Positions 38,009 to 46,338 of a stretch of 64,000 bases of DNA are shown here, one piece after another. Under the pieces are notes generated by a model. That model was not told the DNA's origin and did no database searches. It saw nothing but the letters and a program-made list of their open reading frames with translations. The stretch comes from SAR86 cluster bacterium (lineage in GTDB: Bacteria > Pseudomonadota > Gammaproteobacteria > Magnimaribacterales > Magnimaribacteraceae). The stretch spans positions 62,001 to 126,000 of the forward strand of contig JAKUUM010000001.1 in NCBI GenBank assembly GCA_022447065.1, given 5' to 3'. The first letter of the stretch is position 1; each line of letters begins with the position of its first letter. The translations under genes and the position numbers were made by a program.

Positions 38009-38799
38009 AAGACACCTACCTAAAAAAAATTTTAGAGACTACAAGAAATTCTGTCTCAGATAAAAAGAAGAACTTTCCTCTAGCTAAATTGGAATCTGAA
38101 TTAGGATACTTAGAATCTACCAGAGGATTTAAAGATGGTTTAATCAATTCGCTAGAAGAAAACTCTATTGCTGTAATTGCTGAAATGAAAAAGGCTTCTC
38201 CAAGCCAAGGACTTATTAGAGAGAAATACGAACCTGAGGTGATAGCAAAAAATTACGAACAAGCTAATGCTGCCTGCCTAAGCGTACTTACTGATGAACC
38301 ATTTTTTCATGGTAGTTTAGAACATCTTTCTTTGGTTAGAGCCTGTGTCGACCTTCCCTTACTAAGAAAAGATTTCATTATTGATGAATACCAGATTTAT
38401 GAAAGTCGTTATGGAGGAGCCGACTGTATTTTACTTATTGCAGCTGCCCTTACACAAAACCAACTGCATGATTATCATCAGTTAGCCATTGAACTTAACC
38501 TAGATGTTTTAGTAGAGGTACATACGTTAAATGAAATGGAAAGCGCGCTCAAAATCGGACCTAACCTGATAGGGATAAATAACAGAAACTTAGAAACTTT
38601 CAAGGTTAATCTAGAGATCACTAAACGACTTTCTACAGAGGTCCCAGAAGAAATTGTTGTAGTTTCTGAGAGTGGAATTAAATCCTGTGAAGATGTAAAA
38701 AAGATAATTTCTTATGGAGTGACCACGTTTCTGGTCGGGGAGGTTTTTATGCGAGCTGAACATCCTGGTAACGAGTTGAGAAATTTGTTCTTTACTTAG
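38005..38799 (+). CDS. trpC: Indole-3-glycerol phosphate synthase
   Basis: 264 residues, not fused to trpF. The catalytic Lys and Glu lie in VIAEMKKASPSQGLI (51-65), with LLRKDFIIDEYQIYESR near 114-130, LIGINNRNLETF and VVSESGI. It ends the rpe-trpE-trpG-trpD-trpC string. trpF, trpB and trpA are not in the window, as in pseudomonads where they are separate. Confidence 0.96.
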   Translation: MKDTYLKKILETTRNSVSDKKKNFPLAKLESELGYLESTRGFKDGLINSLEENSIAVIAEMKKASPSQGLIREKYEPEVIAKNYEQANAACLSVLTDEPFFHGSLEHLSLVRACVDLPLLRKDFIIDEYQIYESRYGGADCILLIAAALTQNQLHDYHQLAIELNLDVLVEVHTLNEMESALKIGPNLIGINNRNLETFKVNLEITKRLSTEVPEEIVVVSESGIKSCEDVKKIISYGVTTFLVGEVFMRAEHPGNELRNLFFT

Positions 38800-38810
38800 A
38801 TAATCATGTT

Positions 38811-39029
38811 ATGAAATATTTTGAGAACATAGGAATTATTGCAATACTAGGGGTGTGGATTTCTTTAACTGTTTGGGGAATGCTTCAAGGGGTTTTAGAA
38901 TCACGGTCATTATTTGCATCAACATCCATAGTTATAATTTGGATTGGAGTTCTTATTTTATTAATATCAACTATGATCCAACGATATAAAGAATCGAAAA
39001 AAGATCCTTATAAGGATGTGGAGATTTAA
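38811..39029 (+). CDS. Small two-helix membrane protein, unknown
   Basis: 72 residues. I do not recognise it. Two hydrophobic helices (about 8-27 and 38-57) are followed by a charged, Lys/Asp-rich tail (RYKESKKDPYKDVEI), so both ends probably face the cytoplasm. It starts 11 bases after trpC and ends 2 bases before the YbjQ gene, so it is probably read from the trp transcript or with ybjQ. Confidence 0.6.
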   Translation: MKYFENIGIIAILGVWISLTVWGMLQGVLESRSLFASTSIVIIWIGVLILLISTMIQRYKESKKDPYKDVEI

Positions 39030-39031
39030 TT

Positions 39032-39352
39032 TTGATAATTGTTACTAGTCCCAGCATACCGGGGAAAAAAATAGTTAAAACGTTAGGTCTGGTTAAAGGC
39101 AATACCGTAAGAGCAAGGCATATCGGGAAAGATATTCTTGCTGTATTTAGAAATATAGTAGGTGGGGAAATCCATGAATATACAAAACTCATGGCTGAGA
39201 GCAGGGAGCAAGCCATTGATCGCATGATAGAAAATGCTGAACAAATGGGTGCCAACGCCGTTATAAGTATGATCTCAACGACCTCAATGATTTCTCAAGG
39301 AGCTGCTGAACTTATGGTCCTAGGGACAGCAGTTATAATGGAAGACGAGTAG
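39032..39352 (+). CDS. YbjQ/UPF0145 family protein
   Basis: 106 residues from a TTG start, matching the usual length of about 105. The family pattern is visible: VTSPSIPGKKIVKTLGLVKGNTV, a D-rich I-G-K-D segment, the IHEYTKLMAESREQAIDRM helix and GANAVISM. The fold forms pentamers and is sometimes annotated as heavy-metal-binding, but its function is unproven. The start is TTG because there is no in-frame ATG before the conserved core. Confidence 0.85.
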   Translation: MIIVTSPSIPGKKIVKTLGLVKGNTVRARHIGKDILAVFRNIVGGEIHEYTKLMAESREQAIDRMIENAEQMGANAVISMISTTSMISQGAAELMVLGTAVIMEDE

Positions 39353-39379
39353 GATCTACTCGTTAAAGAAGTAGTATTA

Positions 39380-39625
39380 TTAGCTTCTATCTGAAGCAGA
39401 ATCGACTCTTAGTTCTCTTCCAGCAAAATCTTTACCGTTAAGAGAGTCTATGGCTGATTTGCCATCTTCAGCTGATTCCATTTCAACAAATCCAAACCCT
39501 TTTGAGCGACCGGATCTTCCTTCGGTAATTATTCTTACGGTCTTCACAGGACCGCACTGTGCAAAATGAGCTGACAGCTCATCTTCCGTTATGCTCCACG
39601 GAAGATTTCCTACATACAAATTCAT
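39380..39625 (-). CDS. Single-RRM RNA-binding protein
   Basis: 81 residues, one RNA-recognition motif with RNP2 LYVGNLPW (3-10) and RNP1 KGFGFVEM near 43-50. Small RRM proteins of this type are found in cyanobacteria and many marine or cold-living bacteria, often cold-induced. The gene has its own promoter (39669-39696) and a GC-rich, hairpin-prone leader. It converges on the ybjQ gene. RNA targets are unknown. Confidence 0.92.
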   Translation of the reverse strand: MNLYVGNLPWSITEDELSAHFAQCGPVKTVRIITEGRSGRSKGFGFVEMESAEDGKSAIDSLNGKDFAGRELRVDSASDRS

Positions 39626-39668
39626 AAATTTTTCCTAATTAAACTAATACAGCGACGCTGCGAGACGC

Positions 39669-39696
39669 ACTATACTTATATGGAGCATTTTTTCAA
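39669..39696 (-). promoter_or_regulatory. Predicted sigma-70 promoter of the RRM gene with structured leader
   Basis: On the minus strand TTGAAA (39696-39691) and TATAGT (39674-39669) are 16 bases apart. The leader of about 35 bases that follows is strikingly GC-rich for this genome. It can form small hairpins such as CAGC-gac-GCTG, a plausible site for temperature- or self-regulation. Confidence 0.5.
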
Positions 39697-39716
39697 TCTT
39701 TTTAATCCAATTAGTA

Positions 39717-40349
39717 TTAGATGTAATAACTTGTAGAAGTCATTATTTTTGCTATCCATGACATTCCAGCTTTTATTTCTTCTGGTAATTCAGAAGCTCC
39801 AGCTTCTTTAGCTCGCAGGGCATGAGAATCTTCATCTGCCCTTATTTGTTCTAGTACTGCCTTGGTTTTAATGTCTTTATCTGATAATTCGTCAAGGTGT
39901 TTATCTAAATGACGAACTACCTGTTTCTCTGTTTCTTCTACGAATCCCAAACTCCTTTTGTCGCCAGTAAGGCCAGTCAAGATTCCAATGGAAAAGGACA
40001 TGACATACCACAAAGGATTTAAAATACTAGTATCAGCTCCCAGCTCTTCGAGGCGTTTGCTACACCAAGCAAGGTGATCCAATTCCTCATCAGCAGCTTG
40101 TTTCATCTGATCTCTAGTGTCGTTAAGTTCTGTAGTTAAACTTTGCCCTCGATAAAGAGCTTGGGCACAAACTTCTCCAGCATGATTAACCCGCATAAGG
40201 CCAGCCGAGTAATTTTTCTCAATTTCAGTAAGTGGAACTTCTGCAGTTGTTTCGGCTGGATAAGGTCTTTTGCACTCTTGTGTATTTGAGGCAGAAAACT
40301 TTAACCCTCTATCAATTTCTACAATTAGCTGGTCAACTAAGTTACTCAT
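39717..40349 (-). CDS. coq7: Demethoxyubiquinone hydroxylase Coq7
   Basis: 210 residues. It is the di-iron monooxygenase of the penultimate aerobic step of ubiquinone synthesis. The iron ligands lie in MRVNHAGEVCAQALYRGQ, EELDHLAWCSKRL and the C-terminal ADEDSHALRAKEAG (E-x-x-H). It is a peripheral membrane enzyme. It overlaps purD by 4 bases and is probably read from the fis-purH-purD transcript. Confidence 0.95.
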   Translation of the reverse strand: MSNLVDQLIVEIDRGLKFSASNTQECKRPYPAETTAEVPLTEIEKNYSAGLMRVNHAGEVCAQALYRGQSLTTELNDTRDQMKQAADEELDHLAWCSKRLEELGADTSILNPLWYVMSFSIGILTGLTGDKRSLGFVEETEKQVVRHLDKHLDELSDKDIKTKAVLEQIRADEDSHALRAKEAGASELPEEIKAGMSWIAKIMTSTSYYI

Positions 40350-41626
40350 GATTCCCTAATTATTGCTCGGTGTCCTATATCTGTTCTGTAAAAACAGTTT
40401 TTCCAGTTTATTTGCTTAATACAATTATAAGCTTTAAGTTGAGCTTCAGTTGTGTTTTTTCCTAATGCTGTAACACAAAGAACTCTGCCACCATTAGTTG
40501 TAATAATATCATCTTCGGCTTGTGTACCTGCGTGAAAGACTTTTACTGTTTTAGATTCAGACGGTAGTCCTTTTATTGGGTAACCTTTCTCATAATAATT
40601 TGGATATCCTCCCGCTGCCATGACTACACCCAAAGCCACTCGAGGATCCCATTCAAGGTCTATTGCCTTAAGCTGACCTTTGCTTGCTTGATAACAAAGC
40701 TCGACTAGATCAGATCTAAGTCTCATTAAGATTGGTTGAGTTTCAGGATCACCGAAACGACAATTAAACTCTAATACCTTAACATTCTGTTCCTGATCAA
40801 TCATAAGACCTGCGTATAAGAAACCACAATAGGCAATACCTTCCTTAACCAAGCCAGCTATGGTTGGATTTATTACTTGATCCATTATTTTTTGATGAAT
40901 TTCAGGAGTTACTATGGGTGCCGGAGAATAGGCTCCCATTCCTCCAGTATTAGGACCTTTGTCTTGATTATCTCTGGTTTTGTGATCTTGCGAAGAAGCC
41001 AATGGCAGAATGGTAAGGCCATCGGTTAAGACAATAAAGCTGGCTTCTTCTCCTTTAAGGAATTCTTCCACCACAACCTTATTGCCAGCTTCACCAAAAG
41101 TCTTTTCTTCAAGGCATTCTCTAATAGCTTTTTCAGCTTCAGAATGATTTTGGGCTACGGTTACTCCTTTACCTGCAGCCAGTCCGTCTGCCTTCACCAC
41201 GATTGGGTAAGAAGATTTTTCTAGGTGTTCCAATGCTAACTTAAGATCGTTAAAAGATTCATAGGCTGCGGTTGGGATTTGGTACTTGGTAAGGAAATTT
41301 TTCATAAATTCCTTGGAGCCTTCAAGACGAGCTGCATCTTGGGTGGGACCAAAACAGTTAAGTCCAAGGGATTGAAATTTATTAGTTATGCCGTTTACCA
41401 AAGGAACCTCAGGCCCGACTATTGTTAAGTCAATACTGTTACCTAAAGCAAACTTTGAAAGTTTCTCTATATCTTCAGCATCTATATCTACATTGTTAAT
41501 ATTTTTCTCACTGGCTGTGCCACCATTTCCAGGAGCAACATATATCTCAGTTACCAAATTACTTTGTTTTGCCTTCCAAGCAAGGGCATGTTCTCTACCT
41601 CCACTTCCGACAATCAATACCCTCAT
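40346..41626 (-). CDS. purD: Phosphoribosylamine-glycine ligase PurD
   Basis: 426 residues (E. coli 429). It is an ATP-grasp enzyme of purine synthesis. Start RVLIVGSGGREHALAWKA, LEGSKEFMKNFL, YPIVVKADGLAAGKGV, SSQDHKTRDNQDKGPNTGGMG and VLEFNCRFGDPETQ are all conserved. It starts 2 bases after purH. Confidence 0.97.
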   Translation of the reverse strand: MRVLIVGSGGREHALAWKAKQSNLVTEIYVAPGNGGTASEKNINNVDIDAEDIEKLSKFALGNSIDLTIVGPEVPLVNGITNKFQSLGLNCFGPTQDAARLEGSKEFMKNFLTKYQIPTAAYESFNDLKLALEHLEKSSYPIVVKADGLAAGKGVTVAQNHSEAEKAIRECLEEKTFGEAGNKVVVEEFLKGEEASFIVLTDGLTILPLASSQDHKTRDNQDKGPNTGGMGAYSPAPIVTPEIHQKIMDQVINPTIAGLVKEGIAYCGFLYAGLMIDQEQNVKVLEFNCRFGDPETQPILMRLRSDLVELCYQASKGQLKAIDLEWDPRVALGVVMAAGGYPNYYEKGYPIKGLPSESKTVKVFHAGTQAEDDIITTNGGRVLCVTALGKNTTEAQLKAYNCIKQINWKNCFYRTDIGHRAIIRES

Positions 41627-41628
41627 GT

Positions 41629-43194
41629 TTAGTGCCGGAAATGTCTGATGCCTGTGAAGACCATGGCTATGTTTGCATCGTTAGCAGCTTCAATTATTTC
41701 TTCATCTCGAATTGACCCTCCTGGTTGAATTATGGAAGTTATTCCCTTAGAAGCTGCTACATCAATTCCATCCCTAAAAGGAAAAAAAGCATCGGAAGCC
41801 ATGGCACACCCTTTTGTGTCAAATCCTCTTTCCTTTGCTTTAGAAGCAGCAAGTTGAGCACTATCTATACGACTCATTTGGCCTGCACCTATACCTATGC
41901 TTTGATTATTCTTAGCGTAAACAATGGCATTAGATTTAACAAATTTACATACCTTCCAGGCAAATAGGCAGTCTCTTGTTTCTTGTCTTGAAGGCTCTCT
42001 TGAGCTCACTACTTTTAAGTCTTCGGTTGTAATCATTTCATTATCAGTTTCTTGGATAAGTAAACCGTCGGTAACACTCAAAAATTTAAATCCAGGAACA
42101 GATTCAATCATCTTCTCCATATCAAGGACTCTAATATTTTCTTTTGAACTTAAAATGTCTTCAGCAGGAGGTGAAACGCCTGGGGCAATGATTACTTCTA
42201 CAAACTGATTATCAATTATTTGCTTAGCGGTTTTTTCTTCTAGTTTCCTGTTTAATGCAATGATTCCTCCAAAGGCTGAAGTCGAATCTGCTTCGAATGC
42301 CTTTTGGTAGGCCTTTGTAATGTCATCATCCGTAGCTACACCGCATGGGTTGGCATGTTTGATGATTACGCAAGTGGGTTCATCAAAGTTACGGACACAC
42401 TCTATGGCAGCATCTGAATCTGCTATATTGTTGTAAGAGAGTTGTTTGCCTTGTAGTTGGGTAGCACCACCAACGCCACAATTTTGTTTTGTATAGTCAA
42501 TATAAAACGCAGCCTTCTGATGTGGATTTTCACCGTAACGCATTACTTCCTTCTTTTGGTATTTAGCGAAAATCCTTTCAGGAAAATCTTGTTCATAAAG
42601 TGAAGATAAATATCCTGAAATAGCAGCATCATAATTGGCTGTATATGTGAAAGCCTTAGTGGCTAGAGAGCTTCTAGTTTCCTGTGAAAGTGCTCCTCCT
42701 TTTTTTTTCATTTCTTCTAACACCAGAGAGTAATCTTCAGGGTCTACGATGGCTGCAACAAACTTATTATTTTTTGCTGCAGATCGAATCATGCTAGGTC
42801 CACCAATATCAATATTCTCAATAGCGGTTTCTAAAGTAACGTCTTCCTTAGACACGGTTTCTACGAATGGATAAAGATTAACCACCACTAAATCTATAGC
42901 TAAGATATTATTTTTTTTCATCACTTTTTCGTCTTGGTTTCTACGTGCCAATATCCCTCCATGGACTCTTGGATGTAAGGTCTTGACTCTACCATCCATC
43001 ATTTCAGGAAACTCAGTAAACTCACTTATGTCGATGACTTTTACATTTGCCTCCTCTAAGACTTTGAGAGTTCCCCCGGTGGAAATAATTTCAATACCAA
43101 ATTCTTTAACTAAAAAAGAACAAAAGTCTACCAGTCCAACTTTGTTAGAAACGCTGATAAGGGCTCTTTTAATTGGGTTAGCTACTTCAGTCAT
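41629..43194 (-). CDS. purH: Bifunctional AICAR transformylase / IMP cyclohydrolase PurH
   Basis: 521 residues (E. coli 529). It catalyses the last two steps to IMP. The N-terminal MGS-like cyclohydrolase domain (RALISVSNKVGLVDF, GRVKTLHPRVHGGIL) occupies 1-200. The transformylase follows (RYGENPHQKAAFY, the catalytic KHANPCGVA, DSTSAFGGIIALN and the end SDAFFPFRDGID...GGSIRD). It lies 14 bases downstream of fis. Confidence 0.97.
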   Translation of the reverse strand: MTEVANPIKRALISVSNKVGLVDFCSFLVKEFGIEIISTGGTLKVLEEANVKVIDISEFTEFPEMMDGRVKTLHPRVHGGILARRNQDEKVMKKNNILAIDLVVVNLYPFVETVSKEDVTLETAIENIDIGGPSMIRSAAKNNKFVAAIVDPEDYSLVLEEMKKKGGALSQETRSSLATKAFTYTANYDAAISGYLSSLYEQDFPERIFAKYQKKEVMRYGENPHQKAAFYIDYTKQNCGVGGATQLQGKQLSYNNIADSDAAIECVRNFDEPTCVIIKHANPCGVATDDDITKAYQKAFEADSTSAFGGIIALNRKLEEKTAKQIIDNQFVEVIIAPGVSPPAEDILSSKENIRVLDMEKMIESVPGFKFLSVTDGLLIQETDNEMITTEDLKVVSSREPSRQETRDCLFAWKVCKFVKSNAIVYAKNNQSIGIGAGQMSRIDSAQLAASKAKERGFDTKGCAMASDAFFPFRDGIDVAASKGITSIIQPGGSIRDEEIIEAANDANIAMVFTGIRHFRH

Positions 43195-43208
43195 TCAGAC
43201 TAAATCGC

Positions 43209-43466
43209 CTAAAGTAAATTGTAGTCTTTTAACTTGGTACGCAAGGTCCCCCGATTAAGACCTAGAATTTTACTGGCTAGAGTTTTATTACCTTTGCATT
43301 GTTTCATAACTGTTTCCAACAAAGGTTGCTCGACTTCCTTAAGGACCATCTGATAAATGTTAGTGGCTTTTTCTCCATCCAACTCTTTAAAGTATTTTTG
43401 CATGCTCTTGGCAACTAGATCACTCAACCGCCTTCCTTCACCGTTGTATTTTTTCTTTGTCGCCAT
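43209..43466 (-). CDS. fis: DNA-binding protein Fis
   Basis: 85 residues (E. coli 98). It is a nucleoid protein and transcription regulator. The C-terminal helix-turn-helix KTLASKILGLNRGTLRTKLKDYNL is nearly invariant, and IYQMVLKEVEQPLLETVMKQCKGN is the dimer helix. The N-terminal beta-hairpin is shortened and replaced by a basic KKKYNGEGRR segment. fis-purH-purD is the pseudomonad order. In enterobacteria it follows dusB. Confidence 0.96.
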   Translation of the reverse strand: MATKKKYNGEGRRLSDLVAKSMQKYFKELDGEKATNIYQMVLKEVEQPLLETVMKQCKGNKTLASKILGLNRGTLRTKLKDYNLL

Positions 43467-43513
43467 GGTCGTCTGAAATTTGGTCAGTAAGTTTTAAAAA
43501 TAATGGGACTTAA

Positions 43514-43541
43514 ATCATACTCACCTCTTCGCTACTTTCAA
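43514..43541 (-). promoter_or_regulatory. Predicted sigma-70 promoter of fis-purHD
   Basis: On the minus strand TTGAAA (43541-43536) and TATGAT (43519-43514), spaced 16 bases. Transcription would start near 43507, about 40 bases before the fis ATG at 43466. The upstream histidine phosphatase ends at 43574, so fis may begin its own unit. Confidence 0.5.
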
Positions 43542-43573
43542 GCAAAATAATTAACTCTCAAAGCTTTATTTTT

Positions 43574-44143
43574 TTATTGAACAGTGGTAGAGAAATCTTT
43601 ACCTAGATTTAGGATTTTAAATGTGCCACCAACTCTCTCAATTTTTGTAACCGAACAATTATCTGGATGAAAACTAACAAATTTTTTAGAGTTATTAATC
43701 CACCCAACTATAGAGTTAATTACCATGAAGTGACTGAAAATAATTGTGTCTTGTTTTAATAGTTTCAAAGACTCAATAATATTATCTCGCCATTCCAATT
43801 GAGGTTTTTCGAGCTCGTTAGTCCTTGCATTAAATATTCCTTTAAGCCAATCTCTTCTTTTTGATAAGGGGATACCCGGTGAAGGTATCTCTGCATAAGT
43901 ATCTTTGATCTTAATTTTAAAGCCTAATTTTTCTCTTAAGGGCAAAGCGGTTTCTTTCGCCCTTAAAAGTGGACTTGAAATAACTTCAAAGTTTGAAGGC
44001 AGATCCTTTAAAATTTCTTTTTCTAAAAGCTCAGATTGACGCTTCCCTTTTTCGCTTAATCCAGGATCGAGGTCTTCATCCCAAGCTGCGTTCGCTTCAC
44101 CATGACGAATTAAAAAAATATAAAGTGGTTTTTTATTTGTCAT
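43574..44143 (-). CDS. Histidine phosphatase (SixA/phosphoglycerate mutase-like)
   Basis: 189 residues. The catalytic RHG is in FLIRHGEANAAW near residue 13, with SEKGKRQSELL following, SPLLRAKETALPL (second Arg) near 57 and the second His in IIFSHFMVIN near 135. It could be a protein-histidine phosphatase of the SixA type or a small-molecule phosphatase, and the substrate is unclear. It is divergent from rsmE. Confidence 0.82.
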   Translation of the reverse strand: MTNKKPLYIFLIRHGEANAAWDEDLDPGLSEKGKRQSELLEKEILKDLPSNFEVISSPLLRAKETALPLREKLGFKIKIKDTYAEIPSPGIPLSKRRDWLKGIFNARTNELEKPQLEWRDNIIESLKLLKQDTIIFSHFMVINSIVGWINNSKKFVSFHPDNCSVTKIERVGGTFKILNLGKDFSTTVQ

Positions 44144-44206
44144 TCCTAGACTCTCTTTACAAGATCAGTGTAATAATATTGGATATATCAAATCTCTTTT
44201 TTAAAA

Positions 44207-44932
44207 ATGGACTATACAAGAATACTTTGCTGTCAGGATTTTATTTTAGGGGAATATTTGATTTTGACTAAAGGAGATTCCAAACATCTAAGTCAAGTCT
44301 TAAGAAAAAAAGAAGGCTCTCTCATCCAACTTTTTGATGGAAAGGGCTCTTCTTGTATTGCCGAAATAACTTCTCAAGAAAAAAAAATTCTAAAAGTTCA
44401 AGTCGTCAGTGAAAAGATTTTTAAAGAAAGACAGGGCATTGATATTTTTTTGGGTCAGTCCTTAATTAAGTCTGAACCATTTAGTTTCTCAGTTCAAAAA
44501 GCAACTGAATTGGGAGTTGTGTCTATTTCACCTTTAAATACTGAAAGGACAGTTGTTAAATTGAACAATGACTTTAAAAAATCAAGAAAGAACAGATGGG
44601 AAGCTATAGCGAAGAGTGCTTGTCAGCAATGTGGCGAAGATTGGTTACCAGAAATTAATGAAATTCAGGATTTAAAAAATTGGTCTCAAGTTGTTAAAGC
44701 TAAACATAAAGTTGTGCTCTATCCAAGTGCAACCTCTAAATTGTCTGGCTTGAGTCTTGACAAGTCGGTGGCAATTGCAATAGGCCCCGAAGGAGATTTC
44801 ACTGAAAATGAAATCAACTTCTTAGAAAAAATAGGTTTTTTACCTGTAAGTTTAGGACCAAGAGTTCTAAGAGCAGAGACAGCTGTGATTTCTTCTTTGA
44901 GTGCTATTCGAACAATGTGTAGAGAGTTTTAG
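44207..44932 (+). CDS. rsmE: 16S rRNA m3U1498 methyltransferase RsmE
   Basis: 241 residues (E. coli 243). It is a SPOUT methyltransferase with an N-terminal PUA-like domain (GDSKHLSQVLRKKEGSLIQLFDGKG) and a C-terminal knot with IAIGPEGDFTENEI and LGPRVLRAETA. It leads rsmE-gshB-ruvX, the pseudomonad order without yqgE. Confidence 0.95.
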   Translation: MDYTRILCCQDFILGEYLILTKGDSKHLSQVLRKKEGSLIQLFDGKGSSCIAEITSQEKKILKVQVVSEKIFKERQGIDIFLGQSLIKSEPFSFSVQKATELGVVSISPLNTERTVVKLNNDFKKSRKNRWEAIAKSACQQCGEDWLPEINEIQDLKNWSQVVKAKHKVVLYPSATSKLSGLSLDKSVAIAIGPEGDFTENEINFLEKIGFLPVSLGPRVLRAETAVISSLSAIRTMCREF

Positions 44933-44971
44933 GTCAGGTTAAAGTAAGATTAGTGAATTCAAAGAGGTAGT

Positions 44972-45916
44972 ATGAAATTAGGTGTGGTGATGGATCCTAT
45001 TAACGCCATCAACTTTAAAAAAGATAGTTCTTTATCTATTCTTTTGGAGGCACAATTCAGAGATTATGAACTTTATTACATGGAACCAACCTCTCTTTTT
45101 TTAAGGCAAAATGGAGCTCAAGCTCTAATGCATTCTATAGTTGTGAAAGACGATCCTCAGGATTGGTATCAGCTCTCTGAATCTATAGAAAAAAGATTAG
45201 CAGATTTGGATATGATTATTATGAGACAAGATCCTCCTTTTGATTCTAACTACATTTACAACACCTATATTTTGGAGGCAGCTGAAAGAGAGGGTGTGAA
45301 AGTAATAAACAAACCTAGTAGCCTTAGAGATTGTAATGAGAAAGTATTTGCTACGGAGTTTCCTCAGTGCTGCACCCCTTTTTTGGTGACTAGTAATAAT
45401 CTTTTATTGAGAGAATTCATTGAAGAACATATTGATACGGTAGTGAAACCATTAGACGGGATGGGGGGCTCTTCAGTTTTTAGGGTCAGAAGAATAGATC
45501 CAAACATCTCCGTCATTCTCGAGAACATCACAGAACATGCAATAACCAAGGTCATGATACAAAAATACATTCCTGAGATTACTGAGGGAGATAAAAGGAT
45601 ATTATTGATTGATGGCTTACCCATGGGAGGTGCTGTAGCCAGAGTTCCAGGTGAAGGTGAGTTACGAGGCAATCTTGCTGCAGGAGCTACAGCGGTAGCC
45701 AAATCCCTAACTTATAAAGACAAATGGATTTGCGAACAAATTGGTCCGAGACTTAAAGAGTTAGGATTGACGTTGGTTGGTTTGGACGTCATTGGTGATT
45801 ATCTAACAGAAATAAACGTCACCAGCCCGACCTGTTTTAGGGAATACAAGAAACTTTGCGGCATAGACGTTGCTTCGGCACTACTTGACAGTTTGGAAGG
45901 AAAGGTCTCCCAATGA
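44972..45916 (+). CDS. gshB: Glutathione synthetase
   Basis: 314 residues (E. coli 316). It is an ATP-grasp enzyme joining glycine to gamma-glutamylcysteine. N-terminal KLGVVMDPINAINFKKDSS, RQDPPFDSNYIY, NKPSSLRDCNEK, VKPLDGMGGSSVF and the C-terminal GLDVIGDYLTEINVTSPT are intact. It overlaps ruvX by 4 bases (ATGA). Confidence 0.96.
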   Translation: MKLGVVMDPINAINFKKDSSLSILLEAQFRDYELYYMEPTSLFLRQNGAQALMHSIVVKDDPQDWYQLSESIEKRLADLDMIIMRQDPPFDSNYIYNTYILEAAEREGVKVINKPSSLRDCNEKVFATEFPQCCTPFLVTSNNLLLREFIEEHIDTVVKPLDGMGGSSVFRVRRIDPNISVILENITEHAITKVMIQKYIPEITEGDKRILLIDGLPMGGAVARVPGEGELRGNLAAGATAVAKSLTYKDKWICEQIGPRLKELGLTLVGLDVIGDYLTEINVTSPTCFREYKKLCGIDVASALLDSLEGKVSQ

Positions 45917-46338
45917 ATTCAGAGACCAGAGTAATAGTCGCTTTTGATTTTGGTTTAAAACACATTGGCATGGCTGTTGGTCAAGAGATAACCAATACTG
46001 CACAAACTTTTTATTCTTTAAAAGCTGAGTTAGGAGAACCCGATTGGGATGAATTGGATATCATAGTGAATGACTGGCAACCTAAACTTTTCGTAGTTGG
46101 CAATCCCCTTAACATGGATGGATCAGACAGCGACATAAAAAAGAAAAGCGATAAATTTTCAACTTTAATTAGACAGAGATACAACATTCCTGTTGAATTA
46201 ATGGACGAACGTCTCACTACCAGAGAAGCCAAAGATAGAATGAAATCTGACAGCGGCTATCTTGTAGACAGCTCTGCAAATACCCATGAAATCTCAGCAC
46301 AAATAATATTGGAAAGCTGGTTTAGAGAGCAAAGTTAG
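45913..46338 (+). CDS. ruvX: RuvX/YqgF Holliday-junction resolvase-like RNase
   Basis: 141 residues (E. coli YqgF 138). It has an RNase H-like fold with VIVAFDFGLKHIGMAVGQ (catalytic Asp), VVGNPLNMDGS and MDERLTTREAK, and is implicated in 16S rRNA 5'-end maturation. Its stop TAG (46336-46338) is immediately followed by the dnaG ATG at 46339, so the two are tightly coupled. Confidence 0.95.
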   Translation: MNSETRVIVAFDFGLKHIGMAVGQEITNTAQTFYSLKAELGEPDWDELDIIVNDWQPKLFVVGNPLNMDGSDSDIKKKSDKFSTLIRQRYNIPVELMDERLTTREAKDRMKSDSGYLVDSSANTHEISAQIILESWFREQS

